NCBI RefSeq assembly: GCF_024294805.1
Contig: NZ_JANCLU010000002.1
Location: 62,001-126,000, forward strand
Direction: 5' to 3'
Length of the DNA stretch: 64,000 nucleotides
Source of the DNA: Alsobacter ponti
GTDB taxonomy: Bacteria; Pseudomonadota; Alphaproteobacteria; Rhizobiales; Beijerinckiaceae
Position 1 is the first letter of the stretch. Each line of letters starts with the position of its first letter. The notes below the pieces were generated by a model. The model made no database searches. It saw only the letters and a list, made by a program, of their open reading frames with translations, and was not told the DNA's origin. This document shows, in pieces, positions 17,068 through 25,661 of this stretch. The position numbers were made by a program, and so were the translations under genes.

Positions 17068-17998
17068 GATTTGCACTCCGGCGCGGCTGCAGGACCAAGA
17101 GATAGAGGACGATCAGGACAAGATTGACGACGAGCATCACGGTCCCGATCGCGGCGCCGTAACTGATGTCGAGGTGGAAGAACGACTGCTTGTAGAGCGA
17201 GATCGAGAACAGCTCGGTGGCGCTGCCTGGGCCGCCGCCGGTCAGCGCGAGCGGGATGTCGAGGCTGTTGAGCGCGCCGCCCGTACCCATGATCAGGCTG
17301 ATCATCAGGATCGGTTTCAGCAAGGGTAGTGTGACGTAGCGGAAGCGCTGCCAGGCTGTCGCGCCGTCGATGACGGCTGCCTCGTAGAGCTCCCGCGGAA
17401 GCGTCTGCAGTCCACCAAGCAGGATGATCACGGTAAACGGCACGCCGCGCCAAACAGACACTGCCACCAGGAGCGCCATGGCCAACGCGGGATCGGCCAG
17501 CCACGACATCTGCCCCACGCCAAAGAGCGAGAGCACGTAGTTGGCGATGCCGAGACGGCTGCCTCCGAAGATCTGCGCAAAAACGAGGCCGACGACCACC
17601 GAGGGCAGGACCCAGGGCAGGATCGTCAACGATCGCATCACCTGGTGTCCGACAAGCTTCTGGTTGAGCAGGATCGAGACCAGGAGTCCGATGGCGACCT
17701 GGAGCACCACCACGCTGGCCACAAAGCCCAGCGTGTTGCGCGTGACGAGCCCGAGGTCATCCCATTCCAACAGGCGGCCGTAATTCTCCAGGCCAACGAA
17801 CGAGTACCCCACATAGCCGAGGTTCAGGTTCGTCAGGCTGATGTAGATGCCGTAAAGAGCGGGGAAGAGCGTCAGGGATAGGACGAAGCTGACGCCGGGC
17901 AGGATGAAAAAGAAGAAGCCGTTCACTCGCGGCAGGCGCGGTCGAGGGATTCTGCGCCGGCTCGACGGAAGCGGGATGGTCTGCGCTGTGCTTTGCAT
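17060..17998 (-). CDS. CUT1 ABC transporter permease (MalF-like)
   Basis: The 312-residue permease has an arginine/proline-rich cytoplasmic N-terminus, a first helix beginning at FFFFILPGV, and the EAA loop YEAAVIDGATAWQRFRYVTL. I prefer the ATG at 17998 (GAGG seven bases upstream) over the TTG at 18022. It lies 24 bp after the binding-protein gene. The heterodimeric pair with the next permease is the usual CUT1 arrangement for carbohydrates. Confidence 0.93.
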   Translation of the reverse strand: MQSTAQTIPLPSSRRRIPRPRLPRVNGFFFFILPGVSFVLSLTLFPALYGIYISLTNLNLGYVGYSFVGLENYGRLLEWDDLGLVTRNTLGFVASVVVLQVAIGLLVSILLNQKLVGHQVMRSLTILPWVLPSVVVGLVFAQIFGGSRLGIANYVLSLFGVGQMSWLADPALAMALLVAVSVWRGVPFTVIILLGGLQTLPRELYEAAVIDGATAWQRFRYVTLPLLKPILMISLIMGTGGALNSLDIPLALTGGGPGSATELFSISLYKQSFFHLDISYGAAIGTVMLVVNLVLIVLYLLVLQPRRSANHD

Positions 17999-18022
17999 GG
18001 CCGGACCTCGCTGGGAGACCAA

Positions 18023-19306
18023 TCAGCGGGACTGCTGGCGCTTGAATTCGACCATCACCGCGTCGCGTGCCCGGTTCACGGCGTCGGAGGGGGACAGCGT
18101 GCCGGCAATGACGCCGGGCAGCTGCGACGAGATCGCGGAGGAGATTGTCGTATAGATTGGCGCAACGGGCCGGGTCTGCATGGGCCCGTCGTACATAGCC
18201 TTGTAGCTCACCATCATCGGGTTGGTTGAGAAGAAGCCGTTCGTGCTCCACACCGACGTCCGGACGGGCAGTTGCCCCAGCGCCTCGTTGATTGCGCCCA
18301 TCTGGGCCGGAGCCGTCATGAAGGAGACGAATTTCCAGGCCGCTTCCACCTTCTTCGGGTCACGGGCCGTAATGGCGTAGGTGAAGCCGCCCAGGATCGT
18401 CACCGGCTTGCCGGAGCCCGGCATCGGATAGGCGGCGACCGCCAGATCGTTCACGGTGTCGGGCTGTTCGCTCCAGATTTGCTTGACGTTCGATGAGCTG
18501 CCGCCCATCGCGAAGACCTCGTGCCCATAGAAGAACGGACGCAGCGCCGCCTCGTCCATGGTGGTCACCTCGGCGCGCATGGCGCCCTTTGCAACGAGGT
18601 CCCGGTACATCTCGTAGACCCGGGCCAGGGCCTTGCCGTTCTCTTCCGTGAAGAACACCGGGGCGCCATGCTCGTCGACGAGCTTGCCTCCCAAGCCCCA
18701 GAAAATGCTGAGCATGTGCATGGTCGAGGGCTCGTCGGTGGCCTTCGCGGGCACGAGTTCGGCCACGACCTTCTTGTCCTTGAGCTTGCTTGCGAGCTTC
18801 AGGAAATCATCGAAGGTCTTCGGGAACTCCTTTTCGCCCTGCGCGGCCAGCACGCTCGGCCGGTAGAGAAGCCCGCGCATGCCTGTCTGAAACATGATGG
18901 CGTAGGGCTTGCCGTCGATGCTGACCGCCTCCACCACCGCCGGATGAAAATCGGCCCGGTCACTGGCCGGCCAGAGCTGGTCGAGGGGCTGAAGCGCCTT
19001 GGCCTGGACGAGCCGCGCGATCCACTGCCCATCCACGATCGCTGCGTCGGGCAGGCTGTTGGTGGTGGCCTGTGTCAGGATCTTCTGCAGGCCTTGAGGT
19101 CCCGTGTCCAGGACCTCGTAATTGAGCTTGATATCCGGGTTTTGCGCTTCGAACTTCGCGTAGAGGTCCTTGTGCACCACGGATCCCGGAATGAATCCTG
19201 ATGCAGGAGAGTATTGAGCGGGTACGAGAACCTTCAGTTCAATAGCTGAAGCGTGAGCGACCGTGAGCAGGAGCGCTGCGGCCGCAACGGTAAACTTCGC
19301 ATGCAT
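18023..19306 (-). CDS. Extracellular sugar-binding protein of ABC transporter
   Basis: The 427-residue periplasmic protein has a clear Sec signal (KFTVAAAALLLTVAHASA, then IELKVL). The rest resembles family 1 solute-binding proteins of the UgpB/MalE type: NSLPDAAIVDGQWIARLVQA, FQTGMRGLLYRPSVL and GGFTYAITARDPKKVEAAW. It is the first gene of the minus-strand sugar locus. A GntR-type dyad lies about 100 bp upstream at 19408-19421. Confidence 0.93.
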   Translation of the reverse strand: MHAKFTVAAAALLLTVAHASAIELKVLVPAQYSPASGFIPGSVVHKDLYAKFEAQNPDIKLNYEVLDTGPQGLQKILTQATTNSLPDAAIVDGQWIARLVQAKALQPLDQLWPASDRADFHPAVVEAVSIDGKPYAIMFQTGMRGLLYRPSVLAAQGEKEFPKTFDDFLKLASKLKDKKVVAELVPAKATDEPSTMHMLSIFWGLGGKLVDEHGAPVFFTEENGKALARVYEMYRDLVAKGAMRAEVTTMDEAALRPFFYGHEVFAMGGSSSNVKQIWSEQPDTVNDLAVAAYPMPGSGKPVTILGGFTYAITARDPKKVEAAWKFVSFMTAPAQMGAINEALGQLPVRTSVWSTNGFFSTNPMMVSYKAMYDGPMQTRPVAPIYTTISSAISSQLPGVIAGTLSPSDAVNRARDAVMVEFKRQQSR

Positions 19307-19407
19307 TGAGCTGTCCCTCCGCGTTTTGTGCGACAGCTCCTTTGTTCAAGACACGGCCGTCGCTTTGCGCGATCCCATTGAGGGGCCATCGCCGCGATCT
19401 TGTCAAT

Positions 19408-19421
19408 ATCATACGTACGAT
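19408..19421. promoter_or_regulatory. Near-perfect palindrome, candidate GntR operator
   Basis: ATCATACGTACGAT is symmetric in 6 of 7 pairs around a TACGTA core. It sits between the divergent binding-protein gene and the broken HIT gene. FadR-subfamily GntR proteins bind short sites with GT-AC cores of this kind, and such a regulator is encoded at the end of the adjacent operon. The link between the two is inference. Confidence 0.5.
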
Positions 19422-19485
19422 GTTTACAGCAATTCATATGATGTTATGGTGCCAAGCCATACATCGACCGCCAAGGGAGGGGACC

Positions 19486-19917
19486 ATGCGGACCGTCGCG
19501 ACCTGCAACCATTGTCGCGGAGAAGGCGAGGACAGGCTCTGGGAAGGACCGCTGTTCAGGGTCGTGCTTGTGCACGATGCCGGGTTTCCCGGCTGGTGCC
19601 GCGTGATCTGGAACACGCACGTGGCAGAACTCAGCGACCTTCCACCTTAACAGCGACAGCAACTCCTCGACGCTGTTGTCGCGACCGAAATTGCGGTGCG
19701 AGACGAGTTCGCGCCTCGCAAGATCAACCTCGCCTCGCTCGGCACCGCGGCGCCTCACCTCCACGTGCACATCGTCCCGCGGTTCGAGGATGACCCCACC
19801 TTCCCCGATCCGGTCTGGAATGCGCCGGTCCGGACCACCACGCGCACGCTGCCGGACGGCGTCCGCGATCGGCTCAGGCGCCGCCTCGCAGACCAGTTCG
19901 GAGAGGGCGCGTCCTGA
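19486..19917 (+). pseudogene. HIT-family hydrolase gene broken by an in-frame TAA
   Basis: Translation from the ATG at 19486 (strong SD AGGGAGGGG) gives the N-terminal half of a HIT protein: CNHCRGEGEDRLWEG, WCRVIWNTHVAELSDLPP. It then stops at TAA 19648-19650. The same frame continues without interruption as QRQQLLDAVVATEIAVRDEF and reaches the catalytic motif HLHVHIVPRFEDDP before a TGA at 19917. Without the stop it would be a normal 143-residue protein. A single substitution in codon 55 explains it, so this is a nonsense-mutated gene or a base-call error. The second half could be reinitiated internally but would lack part of the fold. Confidence 0.85.
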
Positions 19918-20142
19918 CCGCCCGTTGGGCGTTCGTCTGCTTCCGACAGAGGCAACAAGTATCTTGTGGGTCTGCCCCCCCAGGACATTCCGCAACCCTG
20001 TGGAGCGCTGTTCTGAGGATGTGTGTCGCCAACCTGCGGCAGTCGGCGCGGCCTCTGATGGGGCCTTAAACAGACAACTCTTGGCTGTTTCGGGTCCCGT
20101 CCGGATGATAGTCGTGGGCAGGGTCTGAAAGAGTACGAATTC

Positions 20143-21159
20143 ATGCGCGCGCTGATGATCGAAGCGGTCGGCCGGACCGTCTTCCACGACGTCCCGGAAC
20201 CCGCCCCGGGGCCCGGCGAGGTTCTCCTGGCTGTCCGGCACATCGGCCTTTGCGGTTCGGATCTCGCCACTTTCTCGGGCCTGAATCCCCTGGTGGCGCT
20301 GCCGCGGATCCCGGGGCACGAACTCGGCTGCGAGATCGTCTCGGCCGGGGAGGGCGTGCCGCCTGACTATGCGCCGGGACGCCGGGCCATCGTGATGCCG
20401 TACACCGCCTGCGGCCAGTGCACCTCGTGCCGGCAGGGCCGGGTCAATGCCTGCCGCTACAACCGCACGCTGGGCGTGCAGCAGGACGGCGGCCTCGCCG
20501 AGCGGATCGTGGCGCCCTTCGGCAAGCTCATCCTCAATGATCGACTGCAGCCGCGCCACATGGCGCTGGTCGAACCCCTGTCGGTTGGGTTCCACGCCAT
20601 CGCCCGCGGTCGCGTGACGGCGCGGGATCGCGTGGTCGTGCTCGGCTGCGGCATGATCGGCATGGGCGCGATCGCCGGTGCAGCAGCACGGGGCGCGTCG
20701 GTGATCGCGGTGGACGTCAGCGCGGGCAAGTTCGATTGCGCGCGCCGCTGGGGCGCCGCCCACACGATCGATGCCTCGCAGGAGGACGTTGCCGCGCGGG
20801 TCAACGAGCTCACCAGCGGCGACGGGGCCGACGTCGTGGTCGAGGCCGTCGGCCTGCCGGCGACCTTCCGGCAGTCCATCGATCTCGTGTGCTTCAGCGG
20901 TCGGGTCGTCTACATCGGCTACAGCAAGAGCGAGGTGGCCTACGACACCAAGTTCTTCAATCTGAAGGAACTCGACATCATGGGCTCCCGCAATGCCACG
21001 GTGGACGACTTCCGCGCCGTGATCGCCTTCCTCGAGGCCCCGGAGCGCAATCCTGACGATCTCATCACGAAGGTATTCCCCTTCGACCGGGCCGAAGAGG
21101 CCCTGCCGTTCTGGTTACGGGAACGGGCCGACGTGCTCAAGGTCATGGTCGAGCGTTGA
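20143..21159 (+). CDS. Zinc-dependent MDR-family sugar alcohol/sugar acid dehydrogenase
   Basis: The 338-residue medium-chain dehydrogenase has the catalytic-zinc motif GLCGSD near residue 36, then GHELG. The structural-zinc lobe follows with its cysteines (CGQCTSCRQGRVNAC, residues ~86-100). The Rossmann glycines are in VLGCGMIGMGA. It resembles L-idonate, sorbitol or galactonate-type dehydrogenases. The gene starts a short plus-strand unit with the epimerase-like gene 30 bp downstream, divergent from the ABC transporter operon. The substrate is unknown. Confidence 0.9.
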   Translation: MRALMIEAVGRTVFHDVPEPAPGPGEVLLAVRHIGLCGSDLATFSGLNPLVALPRIPGHELGCEIVSAGEGVPPDYAPGRRAIVMPYTACGQCTSCRQGRVNACRYNRTLGVQQDGGLAERIVAPFGKLILNDRLQPRHMALVEPLSVGFHAIARGRVTARDRVVVLGCGMIGMGAIAGAAARGASVIAVDVSAGKFDCARRWGAAHTIDASQEDVAARVNELTSGDGADVVVEAVGLPATFRQSIDLVCFSGRVVYIGYSKSEVAYDTKFFNLKELDIMGSRNATVDDFRAVIAFLEAPERNPDDLITKVFPFDRAEEALPFWLRERADVLKVMVER

Positions 21160-21188
21160 CGGGGGCGGTTCACCAGGGAGACGCAGGC

Positions 21189-22046
21189 ATGATCGTGGTC
21201 ACGGGTGGAAGCGGGAAACTCGGACGGTTCGTGGTCGAGGACCTCGCGGCGCATGGGCACGAGGTGGTCAATATCGACACCGCGCCGCCGCCTGCTGGTG
21301 CGAAGGGCCGCTACGTCCACACCGACATCACCGACTTCGGGCAGGTCATCGCCGCCCTTGCCGGAATCGATGAGCGGACGCGCGAGGTCCGCGGCATCGT
21401 GCACCTGGCCGCCATCCCTGCGCCCGGGCGAGCGCCGAACCAGGTCGTCTTCAACGTCAACACGCAGTCAACCTACAACGTGTTCGAGGCGGCCCGGCAG
21501 CTCTGCATCCGCAACATCGTTTCGGCCTCTTCCGAGACGGTGTTCGGCGTGCCCTTTACCGAGGGGACGGAGCCCTCGCAAGTGCCGCTCGACGAGAGCG
21601 TCACTGTTCCCCATAGCTCCTACGCGCTGTCGAAACTCGTCGGCGAGACCATGGCCGGGCATTTCTGCCGGCTGGACCCGGCGCTGAAAATCGTGAGCCT
21701 GCGGTTCTCGAACGTGCTTGTCGGAGCGGACTACGATCGAATCCGCACCGAAAGCGATCCTGCCTCGCGCCGCTTCAACTGTTGGACCTATATCGACGCG
21801 CGGGACGGGGCGACGGCCGCCCGGCTGGCGCTCGAGGCGACGATCACCGGGCACCATGTCCTCGGCATCGCCAATGCCGATTCCATCATGGAAGCCGACA
21901 ATGACGCGCTGATGGATCAATTCTTTCCCGGGACGCCGCGGGTCGGCACCTACGGTCCGCGCGAGAGTCTGATCTCCATCGCCGCTGCCCGCCGCCTTCT
22001 CGGCTTCGAGCCGAGGCACTCCTGGCGCAAGCCGTCCGGATCATAA
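21189..22046 (+). CDS. NAD-dependent epimerase/dehydratase-family (extended SDR)
   Basis: The 285-residue extended SDR has the NAD motif VTGGSGKLGRFV at the N-terminus. The catalytic region is SASSETVFG, with YALSKLVGE carrying the Tyr/Lys pair. It resembles NAD-dependent epimerase/dehydratase proteins linked to sugar-acid pathways, including uronate dehydrogenases. The C-terminus ends abruptly at HSWRKPSGS just before recombinase debris, so it may have lost a few residues. It probably acts with the preceding dehydrogenase. Confidence 0.85.
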   Translation: MIVVTGGSGKLGRFVVEDLAAHGHEVVNIDTAPPPAGAKGRYVHTDITDFGQVIAALAGIDERTREVRGIVHLAAIPAPGRAPNQVVFNVNTQSTYNVFEAARQLCIRNIVSASSETVFGVPFTEGTEPSQVPLDESVTVPHSSYALSKLVGETMAGHFCRLDPALKIVSLRFSNVLVGADYDRIRTESDPASRRFNCWTYIDARDGATAARLALEATITGHHVLGIANADSIMEADNDALMDQFFPGTPRVGTYGPRESLISIAAARRLLGFEPRHSWRKPSGS

Positions 22047-22269
22047 GGCGTTAGGGGCCGAGCCCCCGCGGGGGTAGCGTTCGGTCGTTTGGTTGCGGGG
22101 ACGCGCAACCACCGAGAGTTGACCTTGCGGTGTTCGATCTGAGTTAGGGGCAAGTGGCCGCGGGGATGCGTGTGGAGCGCCTCCCACGGTGCCCATAAAG
22201 GTCGCCCCGGCTCCTGGCACCTGCCAGACCGTCGACGAGACCGCCTTACACCAGCCGGTGCTTGATCGC

Positions 22270-22716
22270 CTATGCAGCAAGGAAGGCCTCGATGAACTCG
22301 GCGACCAGGTCGGGTTGCATCAGGCGGTGCTTGAGGGCTTCAACGACGATGTCTTCCAGCACGCCGCGGCGCACGCCGACCGTGTTGTCGCACAACCCAT
22401 TCCGGTGCGCGCGGGCGCACCGAAGGTAGTCGCGCCCGACGGCGGCCAGCTTGTGGCCGCAGCAGCCGCAAACGGCCAGGCGAGTCAGCATGTGCCCGGG
22501 CCTGCGGCGCTCCCAGAACCGGGACTCGCGCACCGCCGTGGAGACCGGGGAGGCCGCGATGGCGCCAAGCCGCGCGGCGACCCGGGCCCACAGGTCCTCG
22601 TCGGCGACGCGCAGGTCAGCCACCTCCTCGACGATCCACTGCTCCCTGGGGTGGGGTCGCGCGATGCGCTTGCCCTTCTGAGGTCCTTCACGGTCTTCAG
22701 GCGAAATTTCTAACGT
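22270..22716 (-). pseudogene. C-terminal remnant of a large serine recombinase
   Basis: The frame reads KGKRIARPHPREQWIVEEVA, then a recombinase-type block with FWERRRPGHMLTRL and a zinc ribbon: CGCCG followed by RCARAHRNGLC. It ends in MQPDLVAEFIEAF, a typical segment near the end of large serine recombinases. Upstream the frame meets a TAA at 22717-22719, and the catalytic resolvase domain is absent. This is a decayed mobile-element relic. Confidence 0.8.
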
Positions 22717-22820
22717 TTATAGACAATTCTGGAATGCATTTACTCGTATTTATGTCAAATCTATTGTATTGTATTCACGACTTTCTAGTCCAATACGCGC
22801 CGTTCATTACAAGCTCACTC

Positions 22821-23126
22821 ATGTCTATCACGGCAACTCGAAATGGTGCCACCCTGCTGGACGTTTCAGACGTCGTGCAGCGCCACGCGAGCCTGTCTTC
22901 TACTCAGCGGCGAGATCAGGTCTCGGCGCTAAAGACGCTGGCGAAGGCGCTTGGCAAGCCGCTGAACTCGATCTCCGCCAAACCTTCCGATCTCGGGCGG
23001 ACTATGGCGGGAGTTGCGCCCGCTGCTCATGGGCTGAGCCCCAGTGGTATCCCAACTCTTTTGGCCAGCCGAGTTTCTGCCGGGCTTGACCCGGTCCTTT
23101 GTCACATCCATGGCACGTACTTCTAG
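22821..23126 (+). pseudogene. N-terminal fragment resembling a phage-type integrase
   Basis: The 101-codon frame starts MSITATRNGATLLDVSD and contains HASLSSTQRRDQVSALKTL and AAHGLSPSGIP. These resemble the SAM-like DNA-binding N-terminus of rhizobial tyrosine recombinases. No catalytic R-H-R-Y domain follows; the frame ends after an unrelated tail. The upstream 100 bp are unusually AT-rich for the window. I regard it as an integrase relic, with moderate certainty about the family. Confidence 0.5.
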
Positions 23127-23551
23127 GTCTGTGGTTCGCGGTCGAAGTCTGGCGACCCGCCGGTGAGATTGTCTTCCTCCCTCCAGGCGACAGCCGCCTG
23201 GCGCGCAAGAAGACGCGCGGGGAAACGCACCGCCGTGTCTGCGGGACAGACGTGAACAGGGCCGTGCTCGTGACCGCGCCGGGGAAGCGCAGACGCGACC
23301 GCGATCCGGGAAGCCCGGCGCTCAGCGGGTTGTTGTTTGCGTTGCCTTGGCCACCGACTTCATTCCCGTTCTGCGCTCGAGTCCTCTGCGCCGACACACA
23401 GAGTCGTTTGTCATCGACAGTGCTAGGCGCGCTGACATGATGCGGGTGCGCTGACGCCTGAGCGGCGAAGGCGCCACTGGGGCATGTGCACTGGTGTTGG
23501 CGACCGGTATCGGTTTGGCAGCGTTAACGGTTTGATCGGATTGATGCAGGG
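23127..23551. other. Gene-poor stretch beside integrase remnant
   Basis: I see no supported gene here. Short frames exist on both strands but have no recognisable domain or ribosome binding site. The sequence is probably decayed mobile-element DNA. Confidence 0.4.
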
Positions 23552-24046
23552 TCATGCCCAAGGCCCAAGAAAGTCGTTTTTTCCGAGTGGCACCCCCTTG
23601 CCGCGCAAGATGATGTAGGCGGTTGTGACGGAAAAATAGAAATTTGGGATCGCGTATTGCATGAGATAGTCGTAACCGGTGCAAACAACTGTCCTGTCGT
23701 CGAGAGCGAGGCGCAGGGTGCACTGCTCGAAAGCGCCGACGTCCTCAGTCGGTAGGCTTTCGATGATGACCTGCGCTGCTGCGATACTGGCGTAGAGATC
23801 GCCGAAGGTTTCGTACGCTCCGTCGACCGTGACTGCGTCGCGCCCTGAGAGCCGGGCGACCGCCGTAGCCGCGTGGTCGCAGGCCAGTCTGATCTGGTGG
23901 GTCAGCGGTTTCATCGTCGGCGCGACGCGCGCATCCAGCAGTTCCCTGGTGTCCAAACTGTTGGCCAAGCAGAAGTCCTCTCCCTTGCGCAGAATGCCGT
24001 CGAGCGCTTTTAGCGAACGGACGAGACCTGGAACCGGGGAACGCAT
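23552..24046 (-). CDS. DUF1993-family protein
   Basis: The 164-residue soluble protein matches the DUF1993 pattern: an N-terminal SLKALDGILRKGEDF, central MKPLTHQIRLACDHA and C-terminal YAIPNFYFSVTTAYIILR, followed by GKGVPLGKNDFLG. Members are predicted DinB-like helical-bundle proteins with no proven function. It stands alone between integrase remnants and the second ABC locus. Confidence 0.8.
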   Translation of the reverse strand: MRSPVPGLVRSLKALDGILRKGEDFCLANSLDTRELLDARVAPTMKPLTHQIRLACDHAATAVARLSGRDAVTVDGAYETFGDLYASIAAAQVIIESLPTEDVGAFEQCTLRLALDDRTVVCTGYDYLMQYAIPNFYFSVTTAYIILRGKGVPLGKNDFLGPWA

Positions 24047-24519
24047 GTCGACTCCTGATGTAGTCAGCGGCGACAGACGGGCCGGATTGCCGATCGCCGC
24101 AAGGGCAGTTCCGGTTTGAAGGGCGCGGCCACGCGATCGCGGGGCAATCCATTCTCATCACTTGGTGCCATAATTTGTATCCATTGACAATTCAAAGCTG
24201 ATACATTAGCGTTTCATCTCATCGGCTCCCATCGTGAAACTGGGTACCGGAGCCGAGGAGATCGGGCCATTCGGGACGGATTCTGATCAAGTGTCCGCAA
24301 AGGTCCAAAACGCGCGTCTCTTCTTGGCGGCGTGGTCAAATTTCTCCCCTTGTGGGTCCTCACAAGGTTAGTTGTTGAATTGTTCACGCTGCCCAACGGA
24401 GCAGTCGGCATAGTCAATGCATGTGGCCTGCTTCAGTTATTGTATACAATAAAAATCAAGAATGGATGCGAAGCTGCATCCACAAATCGTTCCAGGGGAA
24501 GGCCAGGGAGTTCAGAACG
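24047..24519. other. Regulatory region upstream of second ABC locus
   Basis: This 473-bp stretch has no supported gene. It is AT-richer than its surroundings and carries the perfect palindrome at 24437-24452, so it probably contains the promoter of the downstream transporter operon. Confidence 0.5.
24437..24452. promoter_or_regulatory. Perfect 16-bp palindrome, candidate operator
   Basis: TTATTGTATACAATAA is fully self-complementary and lies 68 bp before the ATPase start. Its TTGTATACAA core is typical of GntR-family operators. No regulator gene is adjacent, so the factor is unknown. Confidence 0.65.
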
Positions 24520-25587
24520 ATGGCGAACGTGAATGTGCGTAAGCTGGTCAAATCGTTCGGCGACGCCACGGTTCTCAGGGGCATCGATGTTGACGTGCGC
24601 GACGGCGAGTTCCTGAGCCTCGTCGGGCCCTCCGGCTGCGGAAAGTCCACCCTGCTGAGAATGATCGCGGGATTGGAGCCGATCTCGGCGGGCGACATCG
24701 TCATTGACGGCAAGGTCGTGAACGGTCTTGCCGCGAAGGATCGCGATATCGCGATGGTCTTCCAGAACTACGCGCTCTATCCCCACATGACGGTGCGGGA
24801 GAACATGAGTTTCGCGCTTGAGATGCGGGGGCTCAGCAAGGCGGAAATCGCCGCCAGTGTGGCCTCGGCCGCCGCGATCCTCGGCCTGGAGGCGCTGCTC
24901 GATCGCTATCCCCGTCAGATGTCGGGCGGTCAGCAGCAGCGAGTCGCCATGGGGCGGGCCATCGTCCGCGACCCGAAAGTGTTCCTGTTCGACGAGCCGC
25001 TCTCCAACCTGGATGCGAAACTGCGCGTCCAGATGCGCACCGAGATCAAGGACCTGCATGCCCGCCTCGGGTCCACCATCATCTACGTCACGCATGACCA
25101 GCTCGAGGCCATGACGATGGCCGACCGGATCGTCGTCATGCGCGCCGGCGTCATCGAACAGATCGGCACGCCCCTCGACCTCTACGATCGACCCGGCAAC
25201 AGCTTTGTCGGAAGCTTCATCGGGTCTCCGGCCATGAACCTTGTGAGATGCACGGTCGCCGGCGGCGACACAGGGCCTGTGTGCGTGACGGCGGGCAATC
25301 AGATCCTGGCGAGACTGCCGGTGACGAAGCAGGTCGCGGCAGGAGCAACGGTGGACGTGGGCATCCGTCCCGAGGATTTGGAGGTCGGGGCGTCCGGTCC
25401 CCATGCCCAGGTCGTCGTGGTCGAACCGACAGGCCCGGAAACGCAGGTCACCGCGAGCCTCGATGGGCAAATCGTCAGGCTTGTCGTGAAGGGCCGCTCT
25501 TCGCTCAATCGTGGGGACAAGATCTCCCTGCGCACTGACTCAGAAAAACTGCACATCTTCGACGCCGAGACCGGCACTCGAATTTAG
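24520..25587 (+). CDS. ABC transporter ATP-binding protein (UgpC/MalK type)
   Basis: The 355-residue ATPase has Walker A GPSGCGKSTLL, Q-loop VFQNYALYPHM, signature MSGGQQQRVAMGRA, Walker B VFLFDEPLSNLDA and the switch histidine in YVTHDQLEAM. A C-terminal TOBE domain follows (IGIRPEDLEV-like, near residue 285). I chose the ATG at 24520 with SD CAGGGAG. It is the only sugar-transporter ATPase in the window and may energise both transporter sets. Confidence 0.96.
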   Translation: MANVNVRKLVKSFGDATVLRGIDVDVRDGEFLSLVGPSGCGKSTLLRMIAGLEPISAGDIVIDGKVVNGLAAKDRDIAMVFQNYALYPHMTVRENMSFALEMRGLSKAEIAASVASAAAILGLEALLDRYPRQMSGGQQQRVAMGRAIVRDPKVFLFDEPLSNLDAKLRVQMRTEIKDLHARLGSTIIYVTHDQLEAMTMADRIVVMRAGVIEQIGTPLDLYDRPGNSFVGSFIGSPAMNLVRCTVAGGDTGPVCVTAGNQILARLPVTKQVAAGATVDVGIRPEDLEVGASGPHAQVVVVEPTGPETQVTASLDGQIVRLVVKGRSSLNRGDKISLRTDSEKLHIFDAETGTRI

Positions 25588-25661
25588 CTCATTTGAGGAC
25601 CGCTGAAGGCGGTCGCCATCCAGCCAACGAACTGAAAGTGAGCACAGGGAGGGAGATGATC

